From JAIQGF01 sp051006995 (GTDB taxonomy: Bacteria; Acidobacteriota; Terriglobia; Terriglobales; Acidobacteriaceae), in assembly GCA_051006995.1 (NCBI GenBank), contig JBPCSQ010000011.1, positions 1 to 64,000 on the forward strand: a stretch of 64,000 nt of DNA, in the 5' to 3' direction. The notes below the pieces were generated by a model that was given only the letters and a program-made list of their open reading frames with translations, had not been told where the DNA came from and made no database searches. Below are positions 7,771 through 15,128 of this stretch, piece after piece (the stretch's first letter is position 1; each line of letters opens with the position of its first letter). The position numbers and the translations under genes were made by a program.

Positions 7771-9123
7771 TCAGTCTCCTGCGGCCCGTGCTTGCAGCTC
7801 GCGCTCCGCCGTGTCCGGAAATTTCCTGCCCACGATTTCCAGCCCCTGCTGCAGGTCGGCGATGATGTCGCACACGTCCTCGATGCCCACCGACAGCCGC
7901 ACCAGATCCGGTGTAACGCCGGTGGTGCGCTGCTCGTCGTCGCTGAGCTGCTGGTGCGTGGTTGACGCCGGATGGATCACCAGCGACTTGGCGTCTCCGA
8001 TGTTCGCCAGCAGGCTGAACAGCCGGAGCGAATTGATGAGCGCGCGGCCCGCTTCGTATCCTCCGCGAATACCGAAGGTGAGCAGCGCGCCCGCGCCCCG
8101 CGGCAGGTACTTGCGCGTGCGCTCGTGATACTGGCTGCTTGGCAGGCCCGGATAGTTGACCCAGTCGATTTGCGGATGCCGTTGCAGGAAGCGCGCCACC
8201 TCCAGCGCGTTTTCCGAGTGCCGCTGCATGCGCAGGTGCAAGGTCTCTACGCCTTGTAGCAGCAGGAAAGCGTTGAACGGCGACAGGCACGCGCCGGTGT
8301 CGCGCAGGCCCTGCACCCGCGCCTTGATGATGAACGCCGCCGGCCCGAACGCCTCGGTGTAGCTGACGCCGTGGTACGACGGATCGGGTTCCACAAATTC
8401 CGGGAAGCGGCCCGAAGCTTTCCACTCGAACTTGCCGCTGTCCACGATCACGCCGCCGATGGAATTGCCGTGCCCACCGATGAACTTCGTGGCCGAGTTG
8501 ACCACGATGTCCGCCCCAAACTCGATCGGCCGGCACAACGCCGGCGAGGCACACGTGTTGTCAATGATCAGCGGTACGCCATGCTCGTGCGCGATGGTGG
8601 CAAGCCGCGCGAAGTCCGGCACATCGAGCTTCGGGTTGCCGAGCGTTTCGGTATAAACCGCCTTGGTGCGTGGCCCGATGGCGGCCCGCAGCCCCTCGAA
8701 GTCCTCGGCCTCCACGAACTTCACCGCGATGCCCAGCTTCGGCAATGTGTAATGAAACAGGTTGTAGGTGCCGCCGTAGAGAGATGTGGTGGAGACAATG
8801 TCGTCCCCTGCGCCGGCCAGCGTCATGATGGCCAGCGTTTCTGCCGCCTGACCGGAGGCGGTCGCCAGCGCGCCCACTCCTCCCTCCAGCGCGGCAACGC
8901 GCTTCTCGAGCACATCCGTGGTCGGGTTCATGATCCGGGTGTAGATGTTGCCGACCTCCTTCAGCGCAAACAGCCGGGCGGCGTGGTCGGCATCGTTGAA
9001 TACGTAGGAGGTGGTCTGATAAATCGGGACCGCGCGCGCGTTGGTGGCCGGGTCGGGCGCCTGTCCGCCATGGACCGCGATTGTGGCCAGGTGCTGCTTC
9101 TCGGGCTGGTTGGCGTTGCTCAT
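7771..9123 (-). CDS. metY: O-acetylhomoserine aminocarboxypropyltransferase (sulfhydrylase)
   Basis: A 450-residue PLP enzyme of the Cys/Met-metabolism family. It converts O-acetylhomoserine and sulfide to homocysteine, the direct-sulfhydrylation route to methionine. The N-terminus (V-H-G-G-Q-A-P-D-P-A-T-N-A-R-A-V-P-I-Y-Q-T-T-S-Y) and the PLP-lysine motif S-A-T-K-F-I-G-G-H-G are typical of MetY, and the length (about 430-450) separates it from shorter MetB/MetC. The ATG at 9123 has AAGGAGAG upstream; an in-frame ATG 13 codons earlier lies inside the terminator tail and is unlikely. First gene of metY-metX-SDR, preceded by an attenuator. Confidence 0.94.
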   Translation of the reverse strand: MSNANQPEKQHLATIAVHGGQAPDPATNARAVPIYQTTSYVFNDADHAARLFALKEVGNIYTRIMNPTTDVLEKRVAALEGGVGALATASGQAAETLAIMTLAGAGDDIVSTTSLYGGTYNLFHYTLPKLGIAVKFVEAEDFEGLRAAIGPRTKAVYTETLGNPKLDVPDFARLATIAHEHGVPLIIDNTCASPALCRPIEFGADIVVNSATKFIGGHGNSIGGVIVDSGKFEWKASGRFPEFVEPDPSYHGVSYTEAFGPAAFIIKARVQGLRDTGACLSPFNAFLLLQGVETLHLRMQRHSENALEVARFLQRHPQIDWVNYPGLPSSQYHERTRKYLPRGAGALLTFGIRGGYEAGRALINSLRLFSLLANIGDAKSLVIHPASTTHQQLSDDEQRTTGVTPDLVRLSVGIEDVCDIIADLQQGLEIVGRKFPDTAERELQARAAGD

Positions 9124-9144
9124 CTCTTCTCTCCTTGTGCGCTG

Positions 9145-9188
9145 AAAAAGAAAACGGCCCACGATCCGGATGTGGACCGTGGGCCGTT
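9145..9188 (-). terminator. Attenuator terminator ahead of metY
   Basis: On the - strand AACGGCCCACG ... CGTGGGCCGTT forms an 11-bp stem followed by TTTTCTTTTT, placed 22 bases before the metY ATG and 21 bases after the leader-peptide stop. Its 5' arm (RNA GGCCCACGGUCC, 9174-9185) can instead pair with GGUCUGUGGGUU (9231-9242) inside the leader ORF: 12 positions with one U-U mismatch and a few G-U pairs, which would prevent termination. Confidence 0.88.
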
Positions 9189-9209
9189 GAGCTTTCTGCG
9201 GCTACTGCT

Positions 9210-9272
9210 CTACTCGCCGCCAGTCCGCGCAACCCACAGACCACGACACATGCGCATAATGCACATGGCCAT
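9210..9272 (-). CDS. Met/Cys-rich leader peptide of the metY-metX operon
   Basis: A 20-codon ORF (M-A-M-C-I-M-R-M-C-R-G-L-W-V-A-R-T-G-G-E). Four of the first eight codons are Met and two of the first nine are Cys. It ends 21 bases before a T-tailed hairpin that precedes metY. Codons 11-14 encode the RNA segment able to pair with the 5' arm of that terminator. An upstream CCCACA (9281-9286 region) can in turn pair with the same segment, giving the usual 1:2 / 2:3 / 3:4 alternatives. Stalling at Met or Cys codons would free segment 2 and allow read-through. There is no clear Shine-Dalgarno; the transcript would begin about 30 bases upstream. Confidence 0.75.
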   Translation of the reverse strand: MAMCIMRMCRGLWVARTGGE

Positions 9273-9308
9273 GGTTGTGTTGTGGGAGACGTGGAACATC
9301 GAACAAGT

Positions 9309-9338
9309 AGCGTACAAACCAGACGGCGCGCGTGTCAA
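9309..9338 (-). promoter_or_regulatory. Promoter of the met leader/metYX operon
   Basis: On the - strand TTGACA (9338-9333), an 18-base spacer, then TACGCT (9314-9309). This gives a start near 9302 and a leader of about 180 bases containing the leader peptide and terminator. Confidence 0.65.
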
Positions 9339-9381
9339 CCGTGGTTTTCCGATGGCTGCCATCGGATTTTCAAATACCCGC

Positions 9382-9546
9382 TCAGGCGCCGCGGGGAGCT
9401 GTCTTTCCTTGCGCAGCTTCCACCGGCGCGGAAGAGCTCTCACCCTTGTGCTGGGTGTGCGACTCGGCATAGGCGGCGTAAAACAGCATCAATCCCATTA
9501 CCAGGAACACCGCCAGCGCGATCAGCGCCATAAAGAGGATAGGCAT
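9382..9546 (-). CDS. Small single-pass membrane protein (54 aa)
   Basis: The ORF reads M-P-I-L-F-M-A-L-I-A then a continuous hydrophobic segment to about residue 25 (V-F-L-V-M-G-L-M-L-F-Y-A-A-Y-A), followed by a polar Ser/Ala/Lys-rich tail. GCGAGGTG sits about 7 bases before the ATG. It ends about 45 bases upstream of the metY operon promoter and in the same direction. I do not recognise the family. Small hydrophobic subunits of oxidases look similar, but no partner gene is nearby. Confidence 0.6.
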   Translation of the reverse strand: MPILFMALIALAVFLVMGLMLFYAAYAESHTQHKGESSSAPVEAAQGKTAPRGA

Positions 9547-9649
9547 ACCGCACCTCGCCTCCAGTCTGATTCCGGCCGGTACGCGCGTCGGTGATGCGTG
9601 TCACACCCAGCAGTGAGGCAGGCTTGTAACGAACGTCGGGTACGAACTG

Positions 9650-9689
9650 AATTTTCAAATTACAAATTACCAATTTCCAATTACAAATG
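9650..9689. repeat. AT-rich word repeat (AAATTACAAATTACC type)
   Basis: Consecutive degenerate units built on AATTACAAATT/ACCAATT fill the 40 bases just before the oxidoreductase start. The same word family recurs at 45222-45314. Confidence 0.6.
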
Positions 9690-9693
9690 ACGT

Positions 9694-10688
9694 ATGGTGC
9701 GCTTCGGCATCGCGGGCTTCGGATTGCACGCGGTCAAGCGGCTCATGCCAGGATTCGCCGGCGCAAACAACGCCCGAGTCACTGCCCTGTCCCGCCGCGA
9801 CCCTGAAAAAGCCCGGGACTGCGCCGCGAATACCACATCCCGAAGGTTTTCTCTTCTACCGAAGCCTTGTGCGCCTCGCCCGAAGTGGACGCGGTCTTCG
9901 TGGCCACGCCGAATAACTGCCACGCCCGCGACGTTATCGCCGCCGTTAACTGCGGCAAACCCGTGCTGGTCGAAAAACCCATGGGCATGAATGCCGCTGA
10001 GTGCCGGCAGATGGTGGACGCGGCGGCCGCGCGTGGCGTGCTGCTCGGCGTCGCTCACATCTTCCGCTTCGCCGAGAGCGTGCAACGGATCCGCGAGCGC
10101 GTAGCCGCCGGGGACGTTGGCCGCGTCATCTTCGCGCGCGCGGAGTTCTGCTATCCGGTCGCCAACCACCCGCGGCGGTGGATCCACGATGCCGCCATTG
10201 CCGGCGGCGGACCTGTCGCCGACGTTGGCGTCCATTGCGTGGACACGCTGCGCTTCATTCTTGGCGACCAGGTAGCGAGCGTGTTTGCCGCCGGCTACTC
10301 CGACAACGCCTCCGGGACGGTCGAAGCCTCGGCGATGCTGTCGCTGAAGTTTTGCCATTCCGCGCTGGCGACAGTGCTGGTCAGCGCAAGGGCGCAGTAC
10401 CGGACGCCGCTCGAGTTGGTAGGAGAAACCGGCGTGCTCCGCGCCGACAATGCCCTCAGCATCGAGCAACCGGTCACCATCGAACTATGGCGTAGCGGCG
10501 AAGTGCAAACCCAGCAGGCATCCAACACGCTCGCCTATTCTCGCCAGGTGGACGCATTCGCCGCCGCCGTCGAGGGGCGTTCGCCCTTCCCTGCTTCCGG
10601 CGAAGAGGGACGGCGGAATCAACTTGTGCTGGACGCGGCCTATCGCAGCATGAAGACAGGATCTACAGAAGACGTTACAACCGGCTAA
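9694..10688 (+). pseudogene. Gfo/Idh/MocA family oxidoreductase, frameshifted
   Basis: The N-terminal Rossmann part (V-R-F-G-I-A-G-F-G-L-H-A, S-R-R-D-P-E-K-A-R) is read from the ATG at 9694. After G-C-G at 9826-9828 the natural continuation (E-Y-H-I-P-K-V-F-S-S-T-E-A) is in the frame one base back. That frame then stays open to 10688 and contains V-A-T-P-N, E-K-P-M (cofactor/catalytic lysine) and G-G-G-P-V-A-D-V-G-V-H-C-V-D-T. One missing base in the GC-rich run around 9821-9829 explains everything; no slippery heptamer is present. So this is either a recent mutation or a sequencing/assembly error. If intact it would be a roughly 330-residue NAD(P)-dependent sugar-type dehydrogenase. Substrate unknown. 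Confidence 0.8.
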
Positions 10689-10727
10689 TCCACGAAACTT
10701 CTTGTACTTGGTGCCCTTCGTGGTTAG
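10685..10727. terminator. Hairpin between convergent genes
   Basis: CTAATCCACGAA and TTCGTGGTTAG form an 11-bp stem with one bulge. The second arm overlaps the ribBA stop codon, and TTTCCTTTT follows on the + strand. It probably terminates the oxidoreductase transcript. Confidence 0.5.
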
Positions 10728-11914
10728 CTGTTTCCTTTTGGTGCGCGGCTCGCTGCTCGGGGCTCGGGGCTCTCCACCGGCACCTGCTCGACAATCTCGA
10801 TTCCGAATCCTTCCAGTGCCGCCACCTTGCGCGGATGATTGGTGAGCAGCCGGATGCGGTGCAGGTCCAGATCCGACAAAATCTGCGCCCCGATACCGAT
10901 TTCGCGCTGCGTCTTGCGCTCGCTCTCCGGGAGCGCCGGCAGGCGATGCTCGCGGTGGAAGGTGAGCACCGTCTTGTCGCCGAGCTTTTCCACCGCGTAA
11001 CCCTTCTTCGCGCCCTGATGAAGATAGATGAGCGCGCCACGTCCGGCATCGGCAATCATCTGCATGGAGCGCTCGATCACGTTATGGCAGCCGCACCAGG
11101 TGGCGCTGAACACGTCGCCCACCAGGCAGTGCGAGTGCATGCGCACCAGCACCGGCTCGGAGGCGTGCTCGACCTCGCCGCGCAGCAGCGCGATGTGCGA
11201 TTCGCCGCCGTCCACCTCGCTTTCGTAGGCAATCAGCCGGAACTCGCCGAACCGCGTCGGCAGCAGCGCCTCGCCCACCCGCCGCACGTAGCGCTCGTGC
11301 TGCATGCGATAACGAATGAGCTCGGCGACCGTCAACATCCTTAGGCCGTGCTCGCCGCAGAACTTCACCAGGTCGGGCACGCGCGCCATGGTGCCGTCTT
11401 CATTCATGATTTCGCAGATCACTCCGGCCGGCACCAGCCCCGCCAGCCGCGCCAGGTCCACCGACGCTTCGGTCTGTCCGGCGCGTACCAGCACTCCGCC
11501 GCGGCGGGCGCGCAGCGGAAAAACGTGGCCCGGGCGCGCAAGATCGCCGGCGCGTGAACGCGGGTCAATCGCCACCTGGATGGTGCGCGCGCGATCGTAC
11601 GCCGAGATCCCGGTCGTGACCCCATCGCGCGCGTCAATCGCTTCGCAAAATGCCGTCCCGAACTGCGAGGTGTTCTCCGCCGTCATCGGCCCGATGCGGA
11701 GATGGTCGAGACGGTCCTCGGTCATTGCCAGGCAGATCAGCCCGCGCCCGAACTTGGCCATGAAATTAATCGCGTCGGGCGTCACTCTTTCCGCCGCCAG
11801 CGTGAGGTCGCCTTCGTTCTCGCGGTCTTCGTCGTCCACCACGACCACCATGCGGCCGGCGCGGATGTCCTCGATAGCCGTGGGAACGTCGGCAAATGGC
11901 GCAGTGGGAGACAT
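10724..11914 (-). CDS. ribBA: RibBA: 3,4-dihydroxy-2-butanone-4-phosphate synthase with an atypical GTP cyclohydrolase II domain
   Basis: The N-terminal half (1-205) is a canonical DHBP synthase: D-D-E-D-R-E-N-E-G-D-L (27-37), the G-V-T-T-G-I-S-A-Y-D-R region, and G-H-V-F-P-L. The C-terminal half (206-396) keeps the zinc cysteines of GTP cyclohydrolase II (C263, C274, C276) and the end motif R-L-L-T-N-H-P-R-K-V. However, the conserved R-Q-E-G-R-G-I-G is replaced by H-Q-G-A-K-K-G-Y (299-306), and the usual D-L-R-E-Y-G-I-G-A-Q-I-L reads T-Q-R-E-I-G-I-G-A-Q-I-L, losing the Asp. The DHBP step of riboflavin synthesis is well supported. The GTP cyclohydrolase activity is uncertain, and another ribA may exist elsewhere. 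Monocistronic. Confidence 0.88.
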   Translation of the reverse strand: MSPTAPFADVPTAIEDIRAGRMVVVVDDEDRENEGDLTLAAERVTPDAINFMAKFGRGLICLAMTEDRLDHLRIGPMTAENTSQFGTAFCEAIDARDGVTTGISAYDRARTIQVAIDPRSRAGDLARPGHVFPLRARRGGVLVRAGQTEASVDLARLAGLVPAGVICEIMNEDGTMARVPDLVKFCGEHGLRMLTVAELIRYRMQHERYVRRVGEALLPTRFGEFRLIAYESEVDGGESHIALLRGEVEHASEPVLVRMHSHCLVGDVFSATWCGCHNVIERSMQMIADAGRGALIYLHQGAKKGYAVEKLGDKTVLTFHREHRLPALPESERKTQREIGIGAQILSDLDLHRIRLLTNHPRKVAALEGFGIEIVEQVPVESPEPRAASRAPKGNS

Positions 11915-12010
11915 GAGCTCTACTTCAATTGTAACAAGCGGGTGTGACCGGCTGCTGGAGCGCGCTCGCCCTCGAACGCGACGAATGACCTGAATCCAGT
12001 GAAATTCAGC

Positions 12011-13063
12011 TCACGCCGTGTGGTGAAACGCGCGGATGACGAAGAACGTAAAGGCGGCAACCGCGGCCGACGCTGGGATGGTGAGCACCCAGGCCCAAAC
12101 AATCCGCCGCGCCACGCCCCATCGCACCGCCGAAAGGCGATTTGTGGACCCGACCCCAATGATCGCTCCGGTAATGGTGTGCGTGGTGCTCACCGGGATG
12201 CCGGCCAGGGCTGTGCCGAACAAGGTGATCGCGCCGGCGGCTTCGGCGCAGAATCCGCCCACCGGCTTCAGTTTTGTAATCTTGGTGCCCATCGTGCGCA
12301 CGATCCGCCATCCGCCAAAGTACGTCCCGGCGGCGATGGCGGTATGTGCTGCCAGGATAATCGGCCAGTGAAAGTGACCCCAATTTCCGTTCATCTCGGC
12401 CTTGGTCATATAACCGGCGGTGTAAAGCGCGCCCGCGACGATGCCCATCGTCTTCTGAGCGTCATTTCCGCCGTGGCCCAGGCTGTACGCCGCCGCCGAC
12501 AACAATTGCAGCCGGCGAAACCAGCCGTCCACCTGTTGCGGCGACTTCCTCTGCAGAATCCAGAACACCGCCACCATGAAGGAGAAGCCCAGCACCAAAC
12601 CCATCACCGGCGCCACCACGATGAACACTAACGTCTTGGTCCAACCTCCGGGGATGATCACCGACCAGGAGCTCTGCCAGCTCCCGGTAAGCACCCACGC
12701 GCGCGCGAACGCCGCCCCCGCATAGCCGCCGATCAGCGCGTGCGATGACGACGTCGGCAAGCCCCACACCCAGGTCAGCAGATCCCACACTATGGCGCCC
12801 ATCAACCCGGCCAGCACCACGTACTGCGTCACGATGTCGAGCCGGATCATTCCCTTGCCGATGGTGTGCGCCACCGCCGTGCCCAGCAGGAAGGCTGCGA
12901 AGAAATTGAAAAACGCAGCCCAGATGACCGCCAGCTTGGGAGAGAGCACGCGCGTCGAAACCACGGTCGCGATGCTATTGGCGGCATCGTGAAATCCATT
13001 GAGAAAATCGAAGACCAGCGCAACGAGGACAGTGATCGCAACCAGGATGAGTGTGGTGTTCAC
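12011..13063 (-). CDS. pit: Inorganic phosphate transporter, PiT family
   Basis: A 350-residue membrane protein with about ten hydrophobic segments and the duplicated PiT signature: G-F-H-D-A-A-N-S-I-A-T near the N-terminus and G-G-N-D-A-Q-K-T-M-G-I in the second half, plus P-T-S-S-S-H and P-V-S-T-T-H-T in the re-entrant loops. It imports metal-phosphate with protons across the inner membrane. It follows the DUF47 gene by 42 bases in the same direction, the standard DUF47-pit pair. No Pho-box is recognisable. Confidence 0.95.
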   Translation of the reverse strand: MNTTLILVAITVLVALVFDFLNGFHDAANSIATVVSTRVLSPKLAVIWAAFFNFFAAFLLGTAVAHTIGKGMIRLDIVTQYVVLAGLMGAIVWDLLTWVWGLPTSSSHALIGGYAGAAFARAWVLTGSWQSSWSVIIPGGWTKTLVFIVVAPVMGLVLGFSFMVAVFWILQRKSPQQVDGWFRRLQLLSAAAYSLGHGGNDAQKTMGIVAGALYTAGYMTKAEMNGNWGHFHWPIILAAHTAIAAGTYFGGWRIVRTMGTKITKLKPVGGFCAEAAGAITLFGTALAGIPVSTTHTITGAIIGVGSTNRLSAVRWGVARRIVWAWVLTIPASAAVAAFTFFVIRAFHHTA

Positions 13064-13105
13064 CAGCTCGGCTTTCCTTGGGAGTGGGTTAGCATCGTTG
13101 TCGGA

Positions 13106-13720
13106 TCAGGCGCTTTTCAGCACGACCGCTTCCAGCACGTTGGCGGCGTCCTCGGCCTTGTCGGTGGCGATTTCCAGCACTTCGTACAGTTCTTTCATTT
13201 TGATGAGTGCGATTGCGTCTTTTTCATGCTCGAAAAGGTGGGCGATGGCCAGGCGGCAGACGCGGTCGGCCTCGTCTTCCAGGCGGTTGATCTCCACGCA
13301 GTGATCCAGTACGTGCTTGTTCTTTTCCAGCAGCGAGACCGCCTTGGTGAGCTCCTCGGTCTGGCGCACGATCAGTCCGGCAAGCTCCGCCGCCGGCGAA
13401 GGCGCGTTGCGGATCTTGTACAGCACCAGGCGCTGCCCCGCGGCATTGATGAAGTCCAGCACGTCGTCCAGCGACGACGCCAGCCGGTGGATGTCCTCGC
13501 GGTCGAACGGGGTGATGAACGTTTGATTGAGCTTGGTCATGATGCCGTGCGTCAGGTCGTCGCCACGGTGCTCAATCTCCTTGATCTTATCCACCTGCGC
13601 CTCGACGTTTTCAAAATTCTGCAGAATGCTGAGCAGCAGGCGTGCGCCATCGGTCACGTTGCTGGTCATCTGCTCGAATAGGTCGAAGAATTTTGTTTCG
13701 CGCGGGATGATGCGAACCAT
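13106..13720 (-). CDS. DUF47 family protein (PhoU-like accessory of Pit)
   Basis: A 204-residue all-helical protein with the DUF47 metal-binding pattern (E-I-E-H-R-G-D-D-L-T, F-D-R-E-D-I-H-R-L, N-R-L-E-D-E-A-D). It is encoded just upstream of a Pit transporter, as usual. Family members are thought to modulate Pit-type phosphate uptake; no enzymatic role is established. First gene of the two-gene unit. Confidence 0.9.
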   Translation of the reverse strand: MVRIIPRETKFFDLFEQMTSNVTDGARLLLSILQNFENVEAQVDKIKEIEHRGDDLTHGIMTKLNQTFITPFDREDIHRLASSLDDVLDFINAAGQRLVLYKIRNAPSPAAELAGLIVRQTEELTKAVSLLEKNKHVLDHCVEINRLEDEADRVCRLAIAHLFEHEKDAIALIKMKELYEVLEIATDKAEDAANVLEAVVLKSA

Positions 13721-13818
13721 CGCTGCTCCTTGGCCTCTCCCGGGCTGCGCACGGATGGCCCGACGCCTCGTGTTGGGCTGACTACTATCTCATGCTGGCC
13801 GCGAGTTTGTCAGTAATC

Positions 13819-14424
13819 TCACGGAGAAACTCCGGCCACGCGCTCCGCGCCGCGGAAAAGCCGCCGCAACGCGCGAACCGCGTAGCGAATCGTCACCACG
13901 ATCGCCGCCAGCAGCGCTAGCACCACCGCGATCGCGATCACCGGGTGCCGCGTGGCGAACCACGTCAGCCCCACCGCCACCACGTCTTCGCCGACGCTAA
14001 GCGCCGCGTTGGAGAAGGGCTCCGGGGACGGCGTCACTGCGGCGCGCGCCGCCATTTTTCCGCCGTGGGCGGCCAGCGCGATCGTTCCCCCGGCGACTGC
14101 GCTCAGAATCTGCGCCGCCGGCGAGAGGTGCGCGGTCGCCCCGTAAGCCACCAGCGCCGCCAGCGGCACGCGGATGAACGTATGCAGCGCGTTCCACACC
14201 AGGTCGAAGGCGGGAATCTTGTCGGCGATGAATTCCAGGACAAATAGCGCTATGGCGACGCCGATCACCGGCCATGATTCGATCAGGTGCAGCGCCGGCG
14301 GCAGCGGCACAACCTCGGCCCGCGCCAGCAGCCCCAGCGTCGCGATCATGGCGTACACGTTCAACCCGGCGGCAAAGCTGGTCGCCACGATCAAGGCCGC
14401 GAGTTGGTCCGGCGCCAGTCTCAT
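13819..14424 (-). CDS. DUF4126 family membrane protein
   Basis: A 201-residue protein with four to five hydrophobic segments. It starts with the typical A-A-G-L-N-V-Y-A-M-I-A-T-L-G-L-L stretch and has a Gly/Ala-rich middle (A-V-A-G-G-T-I-A-L-A-A-H-G-G-K) characteristic of DUF4126. No known function. Monocistronic; downstream lies the pit unit in the same orientation, separated by about 100 bases. Confidence 0.75.
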   Translation of the reverse strand: MRLAPDQLAALIVATSFAAGLNVYAMIATLGLLARAEVVPLPPALHLIESWPVIGVAIALFVLEFIADKIPAFDLVWNALHTFIRVPLAALVAYGATAHLSPAAQILSAVAGGTIALAAHGGKMAARAAVTPSPEPFSNAALSVGEDVVAVGLTWFATRHPVIAIAVVLALLAAIVVTIRYAVRALRRLFRGAERVAGVSP

Positions 14425-14436
14425 CGCTTTTCGCTT

Positions 14437-14477
14437 AACGTGTTCTCTTCACGTTCACTGAACGTATTCTCTTCACT
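14437..14477. repeat. Imperfect tandem repeat (about 21-24 bases, two copies)
   Basis: AACGTGTTCTCTTCACGTTC is followed at once by AACGTATTCTCTTCACTTC, directly upstream of the DUF4126 start codon. It belongs to the class of short degenerate repeats seen in other gaps of this window. Confidence 0.5.
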
Positions 14478-14515
14478 TCGTCAGCGCCCACGACGCCAGG
14501 AGTGAGGAGCAAAGC

Positions 14516-14546
14516 AAAAGGGGCCGCCCCGAGGGCGGCCCCTTTT
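14516..14546. terminator. Strong bidirectional terminator
   Basis: A perfect 14-bp stem AAAAGGGGCCGCCC / GGGCGGCCCCTTTT with a CGA loop, 17 bases after the stop of the 75-residue gene. Confidence 0.9.
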
Positions 14547-14562
14547 CGGATGGGTTAAGCCT

Positions 14563-14790
14563 TTACAGCGTTGACTCGATTTCGAATCCCCATGCTTCCA
14601 AAAGCGGCTCGGGGATGTACTTCGAGTTCTTGTTCCGGCGCGCCCACTCGCGCAGGCGGGTGGACCGCAAGTACTGGTCCGGCTGGAGCTTAAACTCGCG
14701 TACCACCTGCTCAAACTCGGTTACGGTAGGGACAATCGGCCCAATTGGCTCGGGCTTGCCCCAATTCGGATTGCCGCGTCGCTTTGCCAT
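14563..14790 (-). CDS. Small basic conserved hypothetical protein (75 aa)
   Basis: Begins M-A-K-R-R-G-N-P-N-W-G-K-P and continues through a predicted helical middle (V-T-E-F-E-Q-V-V-R-E-F) to R-L-R-E-W-A-R-R-N-K-N-S-K-Y-I-P-E-P-L-L. It is compact, charged and has no membrane segment. A strong terminator directly downstream supports a real, separately transcribed gene. The family is not recognised. Confidence 0.7.
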   Translation of the reverse strand: MAKRRGNPNWGKPEPIGPIVPTVTEFEQVVREFKLQPDQYLRSTRLREWARRNKNSKYIPEPLLEAWGFEIESTL

Positions 14791-15128
14791 GATAAGTTCT
14801 GTTCCTGCCTCTAAAAGTATGGTTTAAGGGCCTGGCCTGTAGATTGGATTCCCCGGGTCGGCAGAAGGATTCACTCGGAACCGCTGAGGTTGCCCCACTG
14901 TTTGCGCTGCAGGATGATTCCGAAAGCCCTGCCAAAACTGTCGATTCTAAGGGCTTTTTCCCTGAAGGGCAAGCAAAAACTACAGCCTTGCCGAATTTGG
15001 CAGCACCCGAGCTGGAACCGCACCACGTCGGGAACTCAGTGTATTTACATACACTTAGCAGCAGAATGCGCCACCGGAATGGTCCGATGGCGCATCCTGA
15101 AACAAACGAACGTTCTAACCCTCGACCT
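14791..15128. other. Intergenic region, two palindromes
   Basis: A 338-base gap between two - strand genes. No gene is seen. It holds an 18-base palindrome AGTGTAT-ttac-ATACACT (15038-15055) and the hairpin at 15066-15095. Confidence 0.5.
15066..15095 (-). terminator. Hairpin after the Asp-box protein gene
   Basis: ATGCGCCA-C-CGGA-ATGG-TCCG-A-TGGCGCAT: twelve pairs with one internal mismatch, about 35 bases after the stop. It lacks a T-run, so termination is plausible but not certain. Confidence 0.4.

Noticed and set aside
9124..9300. A SAM or SAH riboswitch ahead of metY
   Set aside because: I could not find the conserved cores of the SAM-I, SAM-II or SAH types. The Met/Cys leader peptide with alternative pairing explains the terminator better.
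9820..9830. Programmed -1 frameshifting in the oxidoreductase gene
   Set aside because: There is no X-XXY-YYZ slippery sequence or downstream structure; a single missing base is simpler.
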